Assembly (NCBI RefSeq): GCF_009852415.1
Contig: NZ_WOXS01000002.1
Span: forward strand, 4,752,001 to 4,816,000
Source of the DNA: Streptomyces sp. Tu 3180
GTDB taxonomy: Bacteria; Actinomycetota; Actinomycetes; Streptomycetales; Streptomycetaceae
Direction of reading: 5' to 3'
Length of the DNA: 64,000 bases
This document shows, piece after piece, positions 35,074-43,322 of the stretch. The notes below the pieces were generated by a model. It was given only the letters and a program-made list of their open reading frames with translations, was not told where the DNA came from and made no database searches. The first letter of the stretch is position 1, and every line of letters begins with the position of its first letter. The translations under genes were made by a program, and so were the position numbers.

Positions 35074-35802
35074 GTGAAGATCCAAGAGCGTGCGGGGGCG
35101 GGCGCCGGTCGTTCCGCGACTCCGGCTCAGCCGTCGGTCGGTGACCGGCTTCCCACACCGCCCCGCGAGCGCAAGCCGGCGCTGGCCGCGCTCGCCGTGC
35201 TGCTGATCCTCGTCGGCGCCCTCGGGGCCACGATGCTCGTGCTGCAGGCCGGCGACCGGATCGAGGTCGTGAAGGTCAAGAACGAGATCCAGGCCGGGGA
35301 GTCCGTCACCGACGGCGACGTGACCTCCGTGATGGTCGCCGAGGACACGAGCATCAACTACGTCCTGTGGGACCAGCTGGACACGCTCAAGACCCTGAAG
35401 GCCAAGACCACGATCTACAAGGACACGGTCGTGCAGGGCCAGATGTTCGCCAAGGGGAACAGCCTGCCCGCCGGCAAGGCCTCCGTCGGCCTCGCCCTCA
35501 AGGAGGGCCAGTACCCGGCGGACATCAAGCCCGGTGACGTCGTGGCCGCCTACCACGTCGGCGGTACCGTCGGCGGGTCGAACGACTCCGACGACGCCGG
35601 TGCCGGGGCGGGCGGCTCGTCCTCCTCCGGCGGCGCCCTCGTCGACGACGCGCGGGTGAACACCGTCGCGGACGACAGCGACTCCACCGTGAGCACGGGC
35701 AGCAGGACGCTCACCCTCCTCGTCGACCAGGCCGACGCGGCGGCGCTCGCCTCGGCGGCTGCCGCGGGTGAGGTCGCCATCGTGCACGTCCCCGGCAACT
35801 GA
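35074..35802 (+). CDS. SAF-domain protein, CpaB-like (Tad pilus)
   Basis: The 242-residue product has a short cytoplasmic N-terminus, one transmembrane helix at about residues 36-57 (ALAALAVLLILVGALGATML), and an SAF domain after it (VKNEIQAGESVTDGDVTSVM). A Gly/Ser/Asp-rich insert follows near 165-190. CpaB/RcpC proteins assemble the outer part of Tad pili; in Gram-positives a SAF protein often heads the operon. GTG 35074 follows GGGGAGCGG. It is first of a run of nine co-directional pilus genes. Confidence 0.85.
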   Translation: MKIQERAGAGAGRSATPAQPSVGDRLPTPPRERKPALAALAVLLILVGALGATMLVLQAGDRIEVVKVKNEIQAGESVTDGDVTSVMVAEDTSINYVLWDQLDTLKTLKAKTTIYKDTVVQGQMFAKGNSLPAGKASVGLALKEGQYPADIKPGDVVAAYHVGGTVGGSNDSDDAGAGAGGSSSSGGALVDDARVNTVADDSDSTVSTGSRTLTLLVDQADAAALASAAAAGEVAIVHVPGN

Positions 35803-35820
35803 GAAGGCGGCACCGCACCC

Positions 35821-36726
35821 ATGGCCCTCATCGCCCTCGCCGCCGACAAGGGTTCCCCCGGCGTCACCACTGCGGCCGTCGCCCTCGCGGCGGTCTGGCC
35901 GCGGCGCGTCCTGCTCGCCGAGACCGACCCGGCGGGCGGCGACCTCGTCTACCGCAGCGCCGCCGCGCACGGCGGGCCGCTGAACCCCAACACCGGGATG
36001 CTGTCCATCGCGGCCACGGCCCGGCGCGGGCTCGTGCCCGACCAGCTCTGGGACCACGTCCAGCCGTTGAGCGGCGGGCTCGAAGTGCTCGTCGGGCTCG
36101 GGATCGCCGAGCAGGCCGCCGGGCTCGCCGGGCTGTGGCCGACCCTCGGGCACGCCTTCGCCTCGCTCGCCGACTCCCCGCACGCGTCCGCCGACGTCAT
36201 CGCCGACTGCGGACGCATCAGCGGGGACACCCCGGCCGTCGAGCTGTTCCCGCACGCCGCCCTCGTCCTGCTGATCTCGCGCACCGAGCCGGAGGCGCTC
36301 GCCCGGGTGCGGGACCGTGCCGCCGCCCTGGCCGGCAAGCTGCACGGCGGGCCGCGCGGCGCCGCGAACCTGGGCAACCCGGTGATCGGTGTCGTCCTGA
36401 TCGCCGACACCGGCAACGCCGCCAAGCTCGCGTCCCAGGTCAACGACATGCTCGTGCACGCCCAGACCGGCGCCCGCGTGGTCGGCACCCTCGCCGACGA
36501 CCCGGCCGGCGCCGAACAGCTGGCCGGACGCCGGCGCGGGCGGCTCGACAAGTCGCTGCTGATCCGCTCCGCCCGCAAGGTGACCGCCGACCTGTACCAG
36601 CAGTACGGCGCCGCCTGGGCCGCGTCCGCCCAGGCCCAGCAGGCCCAGCAGGCACACGCCCGGCCCCAGCAGGCCCAGCAGCCGCACCAGGGCCGGACGA
36701 ACGGCCGTGCCGGGGCCGGGCGATGA
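35821..36726 (+). CDS. TadZ/CpaE-like ATPase-fold protein
   Basis: The 301-residue product has a MinD/ParA-type fold starting MALIALAADKGSPGVTTAAV. The signature Lys of a deviant Walker A is present (K10), but the second P-loop Lys is replaced by Val (GVTT for GKTT), so ATP hydrolysis may be weak or absent. An AETDPAGGDLVYR segment matches the switch-I-like region. The C-terminus is an Ala/Gln-rich AQQAQQA tail. TadZ/CpaE localises the pilus machine at the membrane. It overlaps the next gene by ATGA. Confidence 0.82.
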   Translation: MALIALAADKGSPGVTTAAVALAAVWPRRVLLAETDPAGGDLVYRSAAAHGGPLNPNTGMLSIAATARRGLVPDQLWDHVQPLSGGLEVLVGLGIAEQAAGLAGLWPTLGHAFASLADSPHASADVIADCGRISGDTPAVELFPHAALVLLISRTEPEALARVRDRAAALAGKLHGGPRGAANLGNPVIGVVLIADTGNAAKLASQVNDMLVHAQTGARVVGTLADDPAGAEQLAGRRRGRLDKSLLIRSARKVTADLYQQYGAAWAASAQAQQAQQAHARPQQAQQPHQGRTNGRAGAGR

Positions 36727-38030
36727 CCGCTGTCGACCACCAGCTGGTCAAGCGGTTCCGTCAGGACGCCGGTGACCGGATCGCCGAGCAGCGCCGCCTC
36801 GACCAGGTCAACGGCGTCACGCCGATGTCCACCGAGGACGAGCGGCAGTACGCCCGCGCCGTCATAGCCCAGATACTCGAGGAGTACGCCCGCGCCGAGA
36901 TCAACGCGGGCCGTACGCCGCTGGACGCCGAGACCGAGGAGCAGTACGCGGCCGCCGTGCACGCCGCGCTGTTCGGCGTGGGCCGGCTCCAGCCGCTGCT
37001 CGACGACCCCGAGGTCGAGAACATCGACATCAACGGCTGCGACCAGGTCTTCGTCGGCTACTCCGACGGCCGTGAGGTGCGCGGCGAGCCCGTCGCCGAG
37101 ACCGACGAGGAGCTCATCGAGCTCATCCAGGTGCTGGGCGCGTACTCGGGTCTGTCGTCGAGGCCCTTCGACTCCGCCAACCCGCAGCTCGACCTGCGGC
37201 TGCCGGACGGTTCGCGTCTGTCGGCCGTCATGGACGTGGCCAGGCGGCCCGCGCTGTCCATCCGCCGCGCCCGCATGGGCAAGGTGTTCATCTCCGACCT
37301 GGTCGGGAACGGCACCCTCACCCCGGAGCTGGGGCACTTCCTCGCCTGCGCGGTCCGCGCCCGCAAGAACATCATGATCGCGGGGGCGACCAACGCCGGC
37401 AAGACCACGCTGCTGCGCGCCCTCGCCAACGAGATCCCGCCGCACGAGCGCCTCATCACCGTGGAGCGGGCCCTGGAGCTCGGGCTCGACACCTTCCCCG
37501 ACCTCCACCCCAACGTCGTGGCGTTCGAGGAGCGGCTGCCCAACTCCGAGGGGCAGGGCGCCATTTCCATGGCGGAGCTGGTGCGCCGGTCGCTGCGCAT
37601 GAACCCCTCCCGCGTCATCGTCGGTGAGGTGCTCGGCGACGAGATCGTGACCATGCTGAACGCGATGTCCCAGGGCAACGACGGTTCGCTGTCCACGATC
37701 CACGCCAACAGCTCCAGCGAGGTCTTCAACCGCATCTCCACCTACGCCCTGCAGGCCAGCGAGCGGCTGCCCATCGAGGCCAGCCAGATGCTGATCGCGG
37801 GCGCGGTGAACTTCGTCGTCTTCATCCAGCGGCGCAACGGCTTCCAGAGCGGCGGCCGCCTCCAGCGCATGGTCACCTCCGTCCGCGAGGTCAACGGCGT
37901 CGACGGCCGCGTGCTGTCCAGCGAGGTGTTCGCGGAGACCCCCGACGGCCGCGTCGTGCCGCACGCCCCCATAGCCTGCCTGGAGGAACTGATGGCCCAC
38001 GGCTACCGGCCCAGCGGAACGTGGGGGTGA
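36723..38030 (+). CDS. cpaF: Tad/CpaF-type secretion ATPase
   Basis: The 435-residue product is a type II/IV secretion ATPase of the TadA/CpaF class. It has Walker A GATNAGKTTLLRAL at about residue 221, the acidic boxes TVERALELGLDTFPDLHP, and the VIVGEVLGDE Walker B followed by GSLSTIHANSS with its conserved His. It powers assembly of the Flp pilus. ATG 36723 overlaps the TadZ-like stop. The frame extends further upstream but that part is antisense-quality. Confidence 0.93.
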   Translation: MTAVDHQLVKRFRQDAGDRIAEQRRLDQVNGVTPMSTEDERQYARAVIAQILEEYARAEINAGRTPLDAETEEQYAAAVHAALFGVGRLQPLLDDPEVENIDINGCDQVFVGYSDGREVRGEPVAETDEELIELIQVLGAYSGLSSRPFDSANPQLDLRLPDGSRLSAVMDVARRPALSIRRARMGKVFISDLVGNGTLTPELGHFLACAVRARKNIMIAGATNAGKTTLLRALANEIPPHERLITVERALELGLDTFPDLHPNVVAFEERLPNSEGQGAISMAELVRRSLRMNPSRVIVGEVLGDEIVTMLNAMSQGNDGSLSTIHANSSSEVFNRISTYALQASERLPIEASQMLIAGAVNFVVFIQRRNGFQSGGRLQRMVTSVREVNGVDGRVLSSEVFAETPDGRVVPHAPIACLEELMAHGYRPSGTWG

Positions 38031-38034
38031 CCCG

Positions 38035-39039
38035 GTGACCCCCACGACCACCCCCCTGGCCGCGATCGGCTCGCTCGGCTCCCTGGGCGGCCTGTTCTCC
38101 ACCACCGTCCTGTACGCGCTCGCGTCCGGCGTCGCCGTCGGCGGCGGGGTGGCCCTGCTCGCCGTGGCCGTGCGCGGACTGCCCGCCAAGCCCGAGCACG
38201 AGAGGCAGAAGGCGGGCGAGCGGGCGAACGAGCTGATCCGGTTCGCCGGCCGGCGCGGCTCCCTCGCCGCGATCGTCGGCCTCGCCGTGCTGCTGCTGAC
38301 CCGCTGGGTGGTCGCGGGCGTCGCCGCCGCCGTCCTCGTCTTCTTCTGGGACCGCCTCTTCGGCGGAGCCGCCGAGGAGCGGGCCGCGATGCGGCGCGTG
38401 GAGGCGCTGGCCTCCTGGACCGAGTCGCTGCGCGACACCATCGCCGGCGCGGTCGGCCTGGAGCAGGCCATCCCGGCGTCCGCCCGGGCCGCCGCGCCCG
38501 TGCTGCGCCCGCACCTCGACGCGCTCGTCGACCGGCTGCGCGCCCGCACCCCGCTGCCCGAGGCGCTCCAGCAGCTCGCCGACGAGATCGACGACGCCTC
38601 CGCCGACATCATCGTCGCCGCCCTCATCCTCAACGCCCGGCTGCGCGGCCCCGGTCTGCGGCAGGTGCTCGGCGCGCTGGCCAAGTCGGCGCGCGAGGAG
38701 GTCGACATGCGCCAGCGCGTGATGGCGCAGCGCGCCTCCACCCGGCGCTCGGTGCAGATCGTCGTCGCCGTGTCGATTGCGTTCGTCCTCGGCCTGTCCG
38801 TCTTCAACCGCGACTTCGTCGAGCCGTACGGCACGGCCGTCGGCCAGCTCGTCCTCGCCTGTGTCTGCGGCCTGTTCGCCCTCGGCTTCTGGTGGCTGCG
38901 CAAGCTGTCCACCATCGAGACGCCCGAGCGCTTCCTGGTGCGCGACGAGTCGGCGGTGCGGTTCGTGCGTCCCCGCACGCCCGGTGCCGTCCCGGCGCAG
39001 CAGGCGCCGCTCCAGCAGGAAGAGGGGGTGCGACGGTGA
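38035..39039 (+). CDS. type II secretion F-domain protein, TadB-like
   Basis: The 334-residue membrane protein has N-terminal helices (TVLYALASGVAVGGGVALLA), a cytoplasmic T2SSF domain with LRDTIAGAVGLEQAIPASAR and REEVDMRQRVMAQRASTRRS, and C-terminal helices (VVAVSIAFVLGLSVF, LVLACVCGLFALGFWWL). With the next product it forms the inner-membrane platform of the Tad machine. GTG 38035 lies 4 nt after the cpaF stop; the stop overlaps the next gene by GTGA. Confidence 0.9.
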   Translation: MTPTTTPLAAIGSLGSLGGLFSTTVLYALASGVAVGGGVALLAVAVRGLPAKPEHERQKAGERANELIRFAGRRGSLAAIVGLAVLLLTRWVVAGVAAAVLVFFWDRLFGGAAEERAAMRRVEALASWTESLRDTIAGAVGLEQAIPASARAAAPVLRPHLDALVDRLRARTPLPEALQQLADEIDDASADIIVAALILNARLRGPGLRQVLGALAKSAREEVDMRQRVMAQRASTRRSVQIVVAVSIAFVLGLSVFNRDFVEPYGTAVGQLVLACVCGLFALGFWWLRKLSTIETPERFLVRDESAVRFVRPRTPGAVPAQQAPLQQEEGVRR

Positions 39040-39962
39040 GCGACGAACTGACGATGCCGCTCGTCGTCGGCGCGGTCATCGGTCTGGGCGTCTACGCCCT
39101 GGTCCGCGCGCTGATGCCGACCAAGCGCAGCGCCGTCGCCCAGGTCGCCCGGATCGACGCGATGCGGGCCCGCGGGTCGGCGTACGAGTCGGCGCGCCCG
39201 GCGCAGGACACCGGCCGCTTCGGCTCGCTGCGGGCCGAAGTGGGCGCGCGGGTCGCCGAGTTCTACCTGCAGCAGGGCTGGGAGCAGCGCTCGCTGCGCG
39301 CGGACCTGGCGGTGCTGGAACGCAGCTGGGAGAAGTTCCTGGCGACGAAGGTGCTGCTGGGGGTGGCGGGCCTGTTCTTCGGCCCGTTCCTCTTCGCGGT
39401 CGTCTGGACGCTCGGCTTCGGCGCGAGCCCGGTCATCCCGGTCTGGCTGGCCCTGCTGTGCGCGGCGCTCTTCTTCTTCCTGCCCGACCTGGAGGTGCGC
39501 CGGGACGCCGCGGAGAAGCGGCGCGACCTGCGCCGGGTGATCGGCGCCTACCTGGACCTGGTGTCGATGAGCCTGGCCGGCGGCCGGGGTCTGCCCGAGG
39601 CGCTGATGGCGGCGGCCGAGGTGTCCGACGGATGGGCGACGCAGCGCATCCGCAACGCCCTCGCGGACGCCCGGATCACCGGCATCAGCCAGTGGCAGGC
39701 GCTGGGGCAGCTGGGGGAGGAGCTGGGCGTGGAGGAGCTGAAGGACCTCTCCGCCTCGCTGGCCCTGGTCGCGGACGACGGCGCCAAGGTGCGCGAGTCC
39801 CTCGCCTCCCGCGCCGAGACCATGCGGCACCGCGAGCTCGCCGAGATCGAGGGCAGCGCGGGCGAGAAGTCCCAGTCGATGCTCGTGGCGCAGCTGCTGC
39901 TGTGCGCGGGGTTCCTCGTGTTCCTGATCTTCCCGGCGGCGATGCGGGTGTTCCAGGTGTGA
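39036..39962 (+). CDS. type II secretion F-domain protein, TadC-like
   Basis: The 308-residue protein has helices near residues 7-25, 105-150, and at the C-terminus (LLLCAGFLVFLIFPAAM), and a T2SSF domain containing YLDLVSMSLAGGRGLPEALM and VRESLASRAETMRHRELAEI. This second F-domain protein pairs with the TadB-like product. GTG 39036 overlaps the upstream stop. A 93-bp gap separates it from the pilin gene. Confidence 0.9.
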   Translation: MSDELTMPLVVGAVIGLGVYALVRALMPTKRSAVAQVARIDAMRARGSAYESARPAQDTGRFGSLRAEVGARVAEFYLQQGWEQRSLRADLAVLERSWEKFLATKVLLGVAGLFFGPFLFAVVWTLGFGASPVIPVWLALLCAALFFFLPDLEVRRDAAEKRRDLRRVIGAYLDLVSMSLAGGRGLPEALMAAAEVSDGWATQRIRNALADARITGISQWQALGQLGEELGVEELKDLSASLALVADDGAKVRESLASRAETMRHRELAEIEGSAGEKSQSMLVAQLLLCAGFLVFLIFPAAMRVFQV

Positions 39963-40055
39963 GAACAGCGACCTGTGAAGCGCGAACCGCGATCCGCGAG
40001 CCGTGCGTCAGAACTCCAGAACTTCCGTGAACCGAATTCGAGAGGACAACGCGTC

Positions 40056-40307
40056 ATGAACGGACGTACCTTCCACACCGGCATCCCCGCCGTGGACTTC
40101 CTGGTGACCTTCATGCGGGCCCGCGTGGAGCGCGCCCGCTCCGGCGAACTGGACCGCGGCGCCTCCGCGGTGGAGTGGGTCATCATCTCGGCGGTCGTCG
40201 TGGCGATCGTCGGCGTGGTGGCCGCGATCATCAACGCCGCGCTGAGCGAGGGCGCCAACAAGGTCGGCGACTGCATCAAGGGCGCGGACGCGGGCAAGAC
40301 CTGCTGA
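40056..40307 (+). CDS. Flp-type pilin
   Basis: The 83-residue product carries a type IVb prepilin segment: RGASAVEWVIISAVVVAIVG, with the peptidase site expected after Gly (G|ASAVE) and Glu at mature position +5. The hydrophobic stalk is followed by a short INAALSEGANKVGDC tail with two Cys. It is the major pilin candidate of the Tad locus. ATG 40056 follows AGAGGA. Processing would need the prepilin peptidase encoded at 49305. Confidence 0.85.
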   Translation: MNGRTFHTGIPAVDFLVTFMRARVERARSGELDRGASAVEWVIISAVVVAIVGVVAAIINAALSEGANKVGDCIKGADAGKTC

Positions 40308-40339
40308 CCGCCGCACGTACTCTCACTACGTCCACGGGG

Positions 40340-40789
40340 ATGCCGGTGCGCGCACGCCGCTGGGTACGCCGACGGGTGGAGGCCGCCTCCGCCCGCGGCG
40401 AGTCCGGCATGACCGCGATCGAGTTCGTGTTCCTCACGCCGATCCTGTTCTTCATGATCTTCGCGACGGTGCAGTTCGCGCTGTACTTCTTCGCCGACCA
40501 CGTCGCCCAGGCGGCGGCGCAGGCGGGGGCGCGCAAGGCGCGGGCGACGGCCCACGACCAGCCGGGCGGCTGGCGGGGCGAGGCGCGGGGCGTGGTGGAC
40601 AGCTACATCCGCCAGCTGGGCCCGCAGCTGGTGCTGGCGCCGGACGTGAGGATGCTCCAGCCGGAGCAGGACACGGTGGGCGTGGAGATCACGGCACGCA
40701 TCCCGACGGTGTTCCCGGGCCTGGACCTGACGGTGCACGCGCAGTCGATGGGGCCGGTGGAGCGGTTCGTGCAGGAGGGGGAGAACTAG
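40340..40789 (+). CDS. TadE-family minor pilin
   Basis: The 149-residue product has a prepilin-like segment SGMTAIEFVFLTPILFFMIF at about residues 22-41 with Glu at +5 after the Gly, then an extracytoplasmic helical/beta domain. TadE-like pseudopilins are processed by TadV-type peptidases and aid Flp pilus assembly. It abuts the next gene with no gap. Confidence 0.85.
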   Translation: MPVRARRWVRRRVEAASARGESGMTAIEFVFLTPILFFMIFATVQFALYFFADHVAQAAAQAGARKARATAHDQPGGWRGEARGVVDSYIRQLGPQLVLAPDVRMLQPEQDTVGVEITARIPTVFPGLDLTVHAQSMGPVERFVQEGEN

Positions 40790-41221
40790 ATGGACCTCTC
40801 CGTCCTCGGCAGGCGGGTGTCGCCGGACGACGGCGACCGCGGGCTGTCCACCGTCGAGGTGGTCATCCTCGCGCCGGTGATGATCCTGTTCATCCTGGTG
40901 CTGGTGGCGTTCGGGCAACTGGTGGACGGGCGCGGCGCGCTGGACGGCGCCGCCCGGGACGCGGCCCGCGCGGGCTCCATCCAGAAGGACCACGCGACGG
41001 CGATGGCCGAGGCGCGCAGGGCGGCGGAGGCGAACCTCGCCGACGTCTGCTCGGGCCCGGTGACCGTCGTGCAGACCAGCCGGGGCTTCGAGCCGGACAC
41101 CCTCTTCTCGGTCGAGGTGAGCTGCGAGGTGCGCGGCCTGGCCATGCTGGGCCTGGACGTCCCGACGACCCTGACCGCGAGCTTCAGCTCGCCGCTGGAC
41201 CCGTACCGGAGGACGGCGTGA
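40790..41221 (+). CDS. TadE/TadF-like minor pilin
   Basis: The 143-residue product has RGLSTVEVVILAPVMILFIL at about residues 18-37, again G|LSTVE with Glu at +5, followed by a domain with two Cys (ADVCSGP, VSCEVRG). It is a second TadE-class pseudopilin. ATG 40790 directly follows the preceding TAG. Confidence 0.83.
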   Translation: MDLSVLGRRVSPDDGDRGLSTVEVVILAPVMILFILVLVAFGQLVDGRGALDGAARDAARAGSIQKDHATAMAEARRAAEANLADVCSGPVTVVQTSRGFEPDTLFSVEVSCEVRGLAMLGLDVPTTLTASFSSPLDPYRRTA

Positions 41222-41682
41222 GGACGGCGCGCACGCGGACATGGGTGTCGGACCGCCGTACGCGGCTGGACGACCGCGGCTCGGGCGCCGGCGCGGTCAT
41301 CATCTTCGCGCTCGTGTTCCTCTCGCTGGCGGCGTTCGTCATCGACGGCGGCATGTCCGTCTCCAAGCGGGAACGCGCGGCCGACATCGCGGAACAGGCG
41401 GCCCGTTACGCCGCCCAGGACATCGACCGCGAGGCCCTCTACGACGACGAGGGCGGCCCGGCACCGATCAACTACGAGAACTGCGACGCCCGGGTGAAGG
41501 CCTTCGCCCGCGAGATGGACATGTCCGGTCCGGACATCGCGGCGACCCACTGCGTGGCGGCGAACGCGGAAGCGGTCGAGGTCGAGGTGCAGCTGACGTA
41601 CTCGCCGGTGTTCACGGGCATGTTCTACGGCGGTGACGTGACGGTCCGCGGGCAGGCGGTCGCGGAGAACCTGGTGGGCTGA
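41218..41682 (+). CDS. TadG-like pilus-assembly protein
   Basis: The 154-residue product has one N-terminal membrane segment, GSGAGAVIIFALVFLSLAAF, then VIDGGMSVSKRERAADIAEQ, the TadG/Flp-assembly pattern with an Asp-Gly-Gly after the helix. The remaining ~95 residues are extracytoplasmic. GTG 41218 overlaps the upstream stop. It is the last gene of this block of the pilus operon. Confidence 0.82.
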   Translation: MRTARTRTWVSDRRTRLDDRGSGAGAVIIFALVFLSLAAFVIDGGMSVSKRERAADIAEQAARYAAQDIDREALYDDEGGPAPINYENCDARVKAFAREMDMSGPDIAATHCVAANAEAVEVEVQLTYSPVFTGMFYGGDVTVRGQAVAENLVG

Positions 41683-42065
41683 CGCCCCGGGCGTGCCGCA
41701 GCCCTCCCGACCCGAAAGATCCCTCGGACCCGCACATCGTTCACCGGGCGGCCGTACGGAGAGGGAGAGGAATCGGGAGGAATGCGCGGCGTGCCGTGAA
41801 GAGCCGTTCGGGAAAGCGACTGCCGGTGGCCGGAGGCTCCGGAAACCGGCGGATGTCGTGAAGGCACCGGCCCATTCCGTGACCGGATTGCCACACTGAT
41901 GAATTCGGTGACGCTGAGGCAGCGTCCGCCGACCGCACGCCACTGGTCGGCCATGGGTGGGCGTGCTTTGATCGGTGCGCACGGCTCGTCGGAGCAATCC
42001 CCGGTTCCGGGCCTCCGGCGAACTCCCCGCCGTCGCGATTCCTGATACGAACGGAAAGGCCAGTC
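41683..42065. other. 383-bp intergenic region before the small peptide gene
   Basis: A short ACGCCC/GGGCGT hairpin lies just after the TadG-like stop. GAAAGG precedes the peptide ATG by about 6 nt. GC is lower than the pilus genes. No clear -35/-10 pair or gene was identified. Confidence 0.4.
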
Positions 42066-42293
42066 ATGACTTTCGCCCCGCAGGTAGAAACGGCCGAAAT
42101 CTCCGACGCGGACCTGGACGACATCTCCGGCGGACAGTCCGTCTCCGCCGGCATCGACGCCGGTGTGGCCGTCGTCGCGGACCACGGTTCCGTCGGTGTG
42201 GGCGTGTACGCCGAGGCGGGCCCGCTCTGCGTCTCCGCCGGTTTCGGCGGCTCGGTGACCCACGAGGCTGCCGCGCGCACCACGATGGTCTGA
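42066..42293 (+). CDS. small peptide with double-glycine leader (RiPP or bacteriocin precursor-like)
   Basis: The 75-residue product has an acidic N-terminal leader ending in AEISDADLDDISGG, the pattern of double-glycine leaders cut by C39 peptidase transporters. The 52-residue remainder is Gly/Ala/Val/Ser-rich with one Cys (GPLCVSAGFGG) and several Ser/Thr. GGAAAGG lies 6 nt before the ATG, so translation is likely. No LanM, radical SAM enzyme, C39 transporter or other maturation gene is nearby. It lies between the pilus operon and cassette C, with a strong bidirectional terminator after it. Core boundaries and function are inferred. Confidence 0.65.
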   Translation: MTFAPQVETAEISDADLDDISGGQSVSAGIDAGVAVVADHGSVGVGVYAEAGPLCVSAGFGGSVTHEAAARTTMV

Positions 42294-42301
42294 GTGCTGC
42301 A

Positions 42302-42335
42302 CCGGGCCCCGGTCTGTTCGCAGGCCGGGGCCCGG
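42302..42335. terminator. bidirectional terminator with TTCG tetraloop
   Basis: Positions 42302-42316 pair with 42321-42335 (15 bp, one G-U pair) around a TTCG loop. It fills the gap between the convergent peptide gene and the cassette C partner gene. Confidence 0.85.
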
Positions 42336-42336
42336 C

Positions 42337-42663
42337 TCATTTCTTGTCGCGCTTGTCCTCGACCTTCATCTTCTCGTTGACCTGCTTGGTGAGTTCGTCC
42401 TCGAGCTTCTTGAACTCGCGGACCACGGCGTCGGACATGTCGGCGAGCGCGTCGAGCTGCTGGGTGATGTCCTCGCGGCCGTCCTCCCAGTTGGACTCGA
42501 AGTCGGAGAGCGCGTCGTTGACGCTGCCGTCGCCGATGTCGTCCTTGTAGGACTCGAAGAGCTTCTTGGTGTGGTTCATCCGCGTCTTCAGGGACCGCAG
42601 CCGACGCCCGTAGTCCTCCATCTCGGTCAGCGGAAGCGCGAGGTCGCTCTTTCCCTTGCCCAT
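42337..42663 (-). CDS. small helical FxxNWxxxR protein, cassette C (WXG100-like partner)
   Basis: The 108-residue, highly charged helical protein contains ALSDFESNWEDGREDITQQL, matching the FxxNWxxxR core of the cassette A and B partners. It starts MGKGKSDLALPL after GGGGGAG. Unlike in A and B, it lies at the 3' end of its cassette, after the ~210 aa gene. An ESX-like partner role for the product at 44069 is inferred. Confidence 0.74.
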   Translation of the reverse strand: MGKGKSDLALPLTEMEDYGRRLRSLKTRMNHTKKLFESYKDDIGDGSVNDALSDFESNWEDGREDITQQLDALADMSDAVVREFKKLEDELTKQVNEKMKVEDKRDKK

Positions 42664-42695
42664 GCGGAACTCCCCCCAGTGGGTCGAACTCGGAC

Positions 42696-43322
42696 CTAGA
42701 CGAACCGGAAGGTGCTCGTCACCGCGTCGAAGATGTCGTGGAACGCCTCGGCCAGGTCGAGCACCGGGCTCGCTCCCGAGACGAGCACGACCTGGTCGGC
42801 GGTTCCCGGCACGGGGACGTACGTCTGCGTCAGCACCATGCGCAGGGTGCGGCTGTCGCCCGGTGCGACAGGAACGTCCTCGACGCCGTACGTCCGCGCG
42901 GCGACGCCGATCTCCGGGATCTCGACGGTCGTCACCTTGCGCCACGCGTCGCCCTCGCGGCGGGGCGTGATGGTCCGCAGGCTCTCGGCGATGGCGCGGG
43001 GGTCGGTGGACAGGGCGACGCCCTGCTCGTTCCTCGCGCCGAGCACCGAGACGGTGACGGTGGCGGAGAGCGGGACGCCGTCGAAGTTCTCCGCCATGCA
43101 GCCCAGGTAGACCGCGCCGGAGTCGTGGGCGTCCTTGGCCATCTTGCGGAGCATGGCGGTCAGGTCGGCGCGGTAGGGGGCGAGTTCGGGGATCTCCCGG
43201 ACTCGCTCGTCGACCAGGGCACGGATGGTCGCCTCGCGGCCCTCGGGGCGGATGTCGAACTCCCACCAGGAATCGGGGACCGAAAGCGACAGGCCGATCG
43301 GCGCGGCATCGGCCCGCGTCAT
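42696..43322 (-). CDS. ~210 aa cassette-associated protein, copy C
   Basis: The 208-residue product matches copies A and B: GLSLSVPDSWWEFDIRPEGR at the start, an RxxLTAMLRKMAKDAHDSG helix, a beta-rich centre, QTYVPVPGTADQVVLVSGAS, and the final AFHDIFDAVTSTFRFV. No signal or membrane segment. It overlaps the upstream 232 aa gene by ATGA. Its presence in a third cassette with an otherwise different cargo supports a role tied to the shared N-terminal part of the large proteins. Confidence 0.74.
   Translation of the reverse strand: MTRADAAPIGLSLSVPDSWWEFDIRPEGREATIRALVDERVREIPELAPYRADLTAMLRKMAKDAHDSGAVYLGCMAENFDGVPLSATVTVSVLGARNEQGVALSTDPRAIAESLRTITPRREGDAWRKVTTVEIPEIGVAARTYGVEDVPVAPGDSRTLRMVLTQTYVPVPGTADQVVLVSGASPVLDLAEAFHDIFDAVTSTFRFV

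Noticed and set aside
40576..41997. Long minus-strand frames across the minor pilin genes
   Set aside because: Shadows of the three co-directional, overlapping TadE/G genes, which have clear prepilin motifs.
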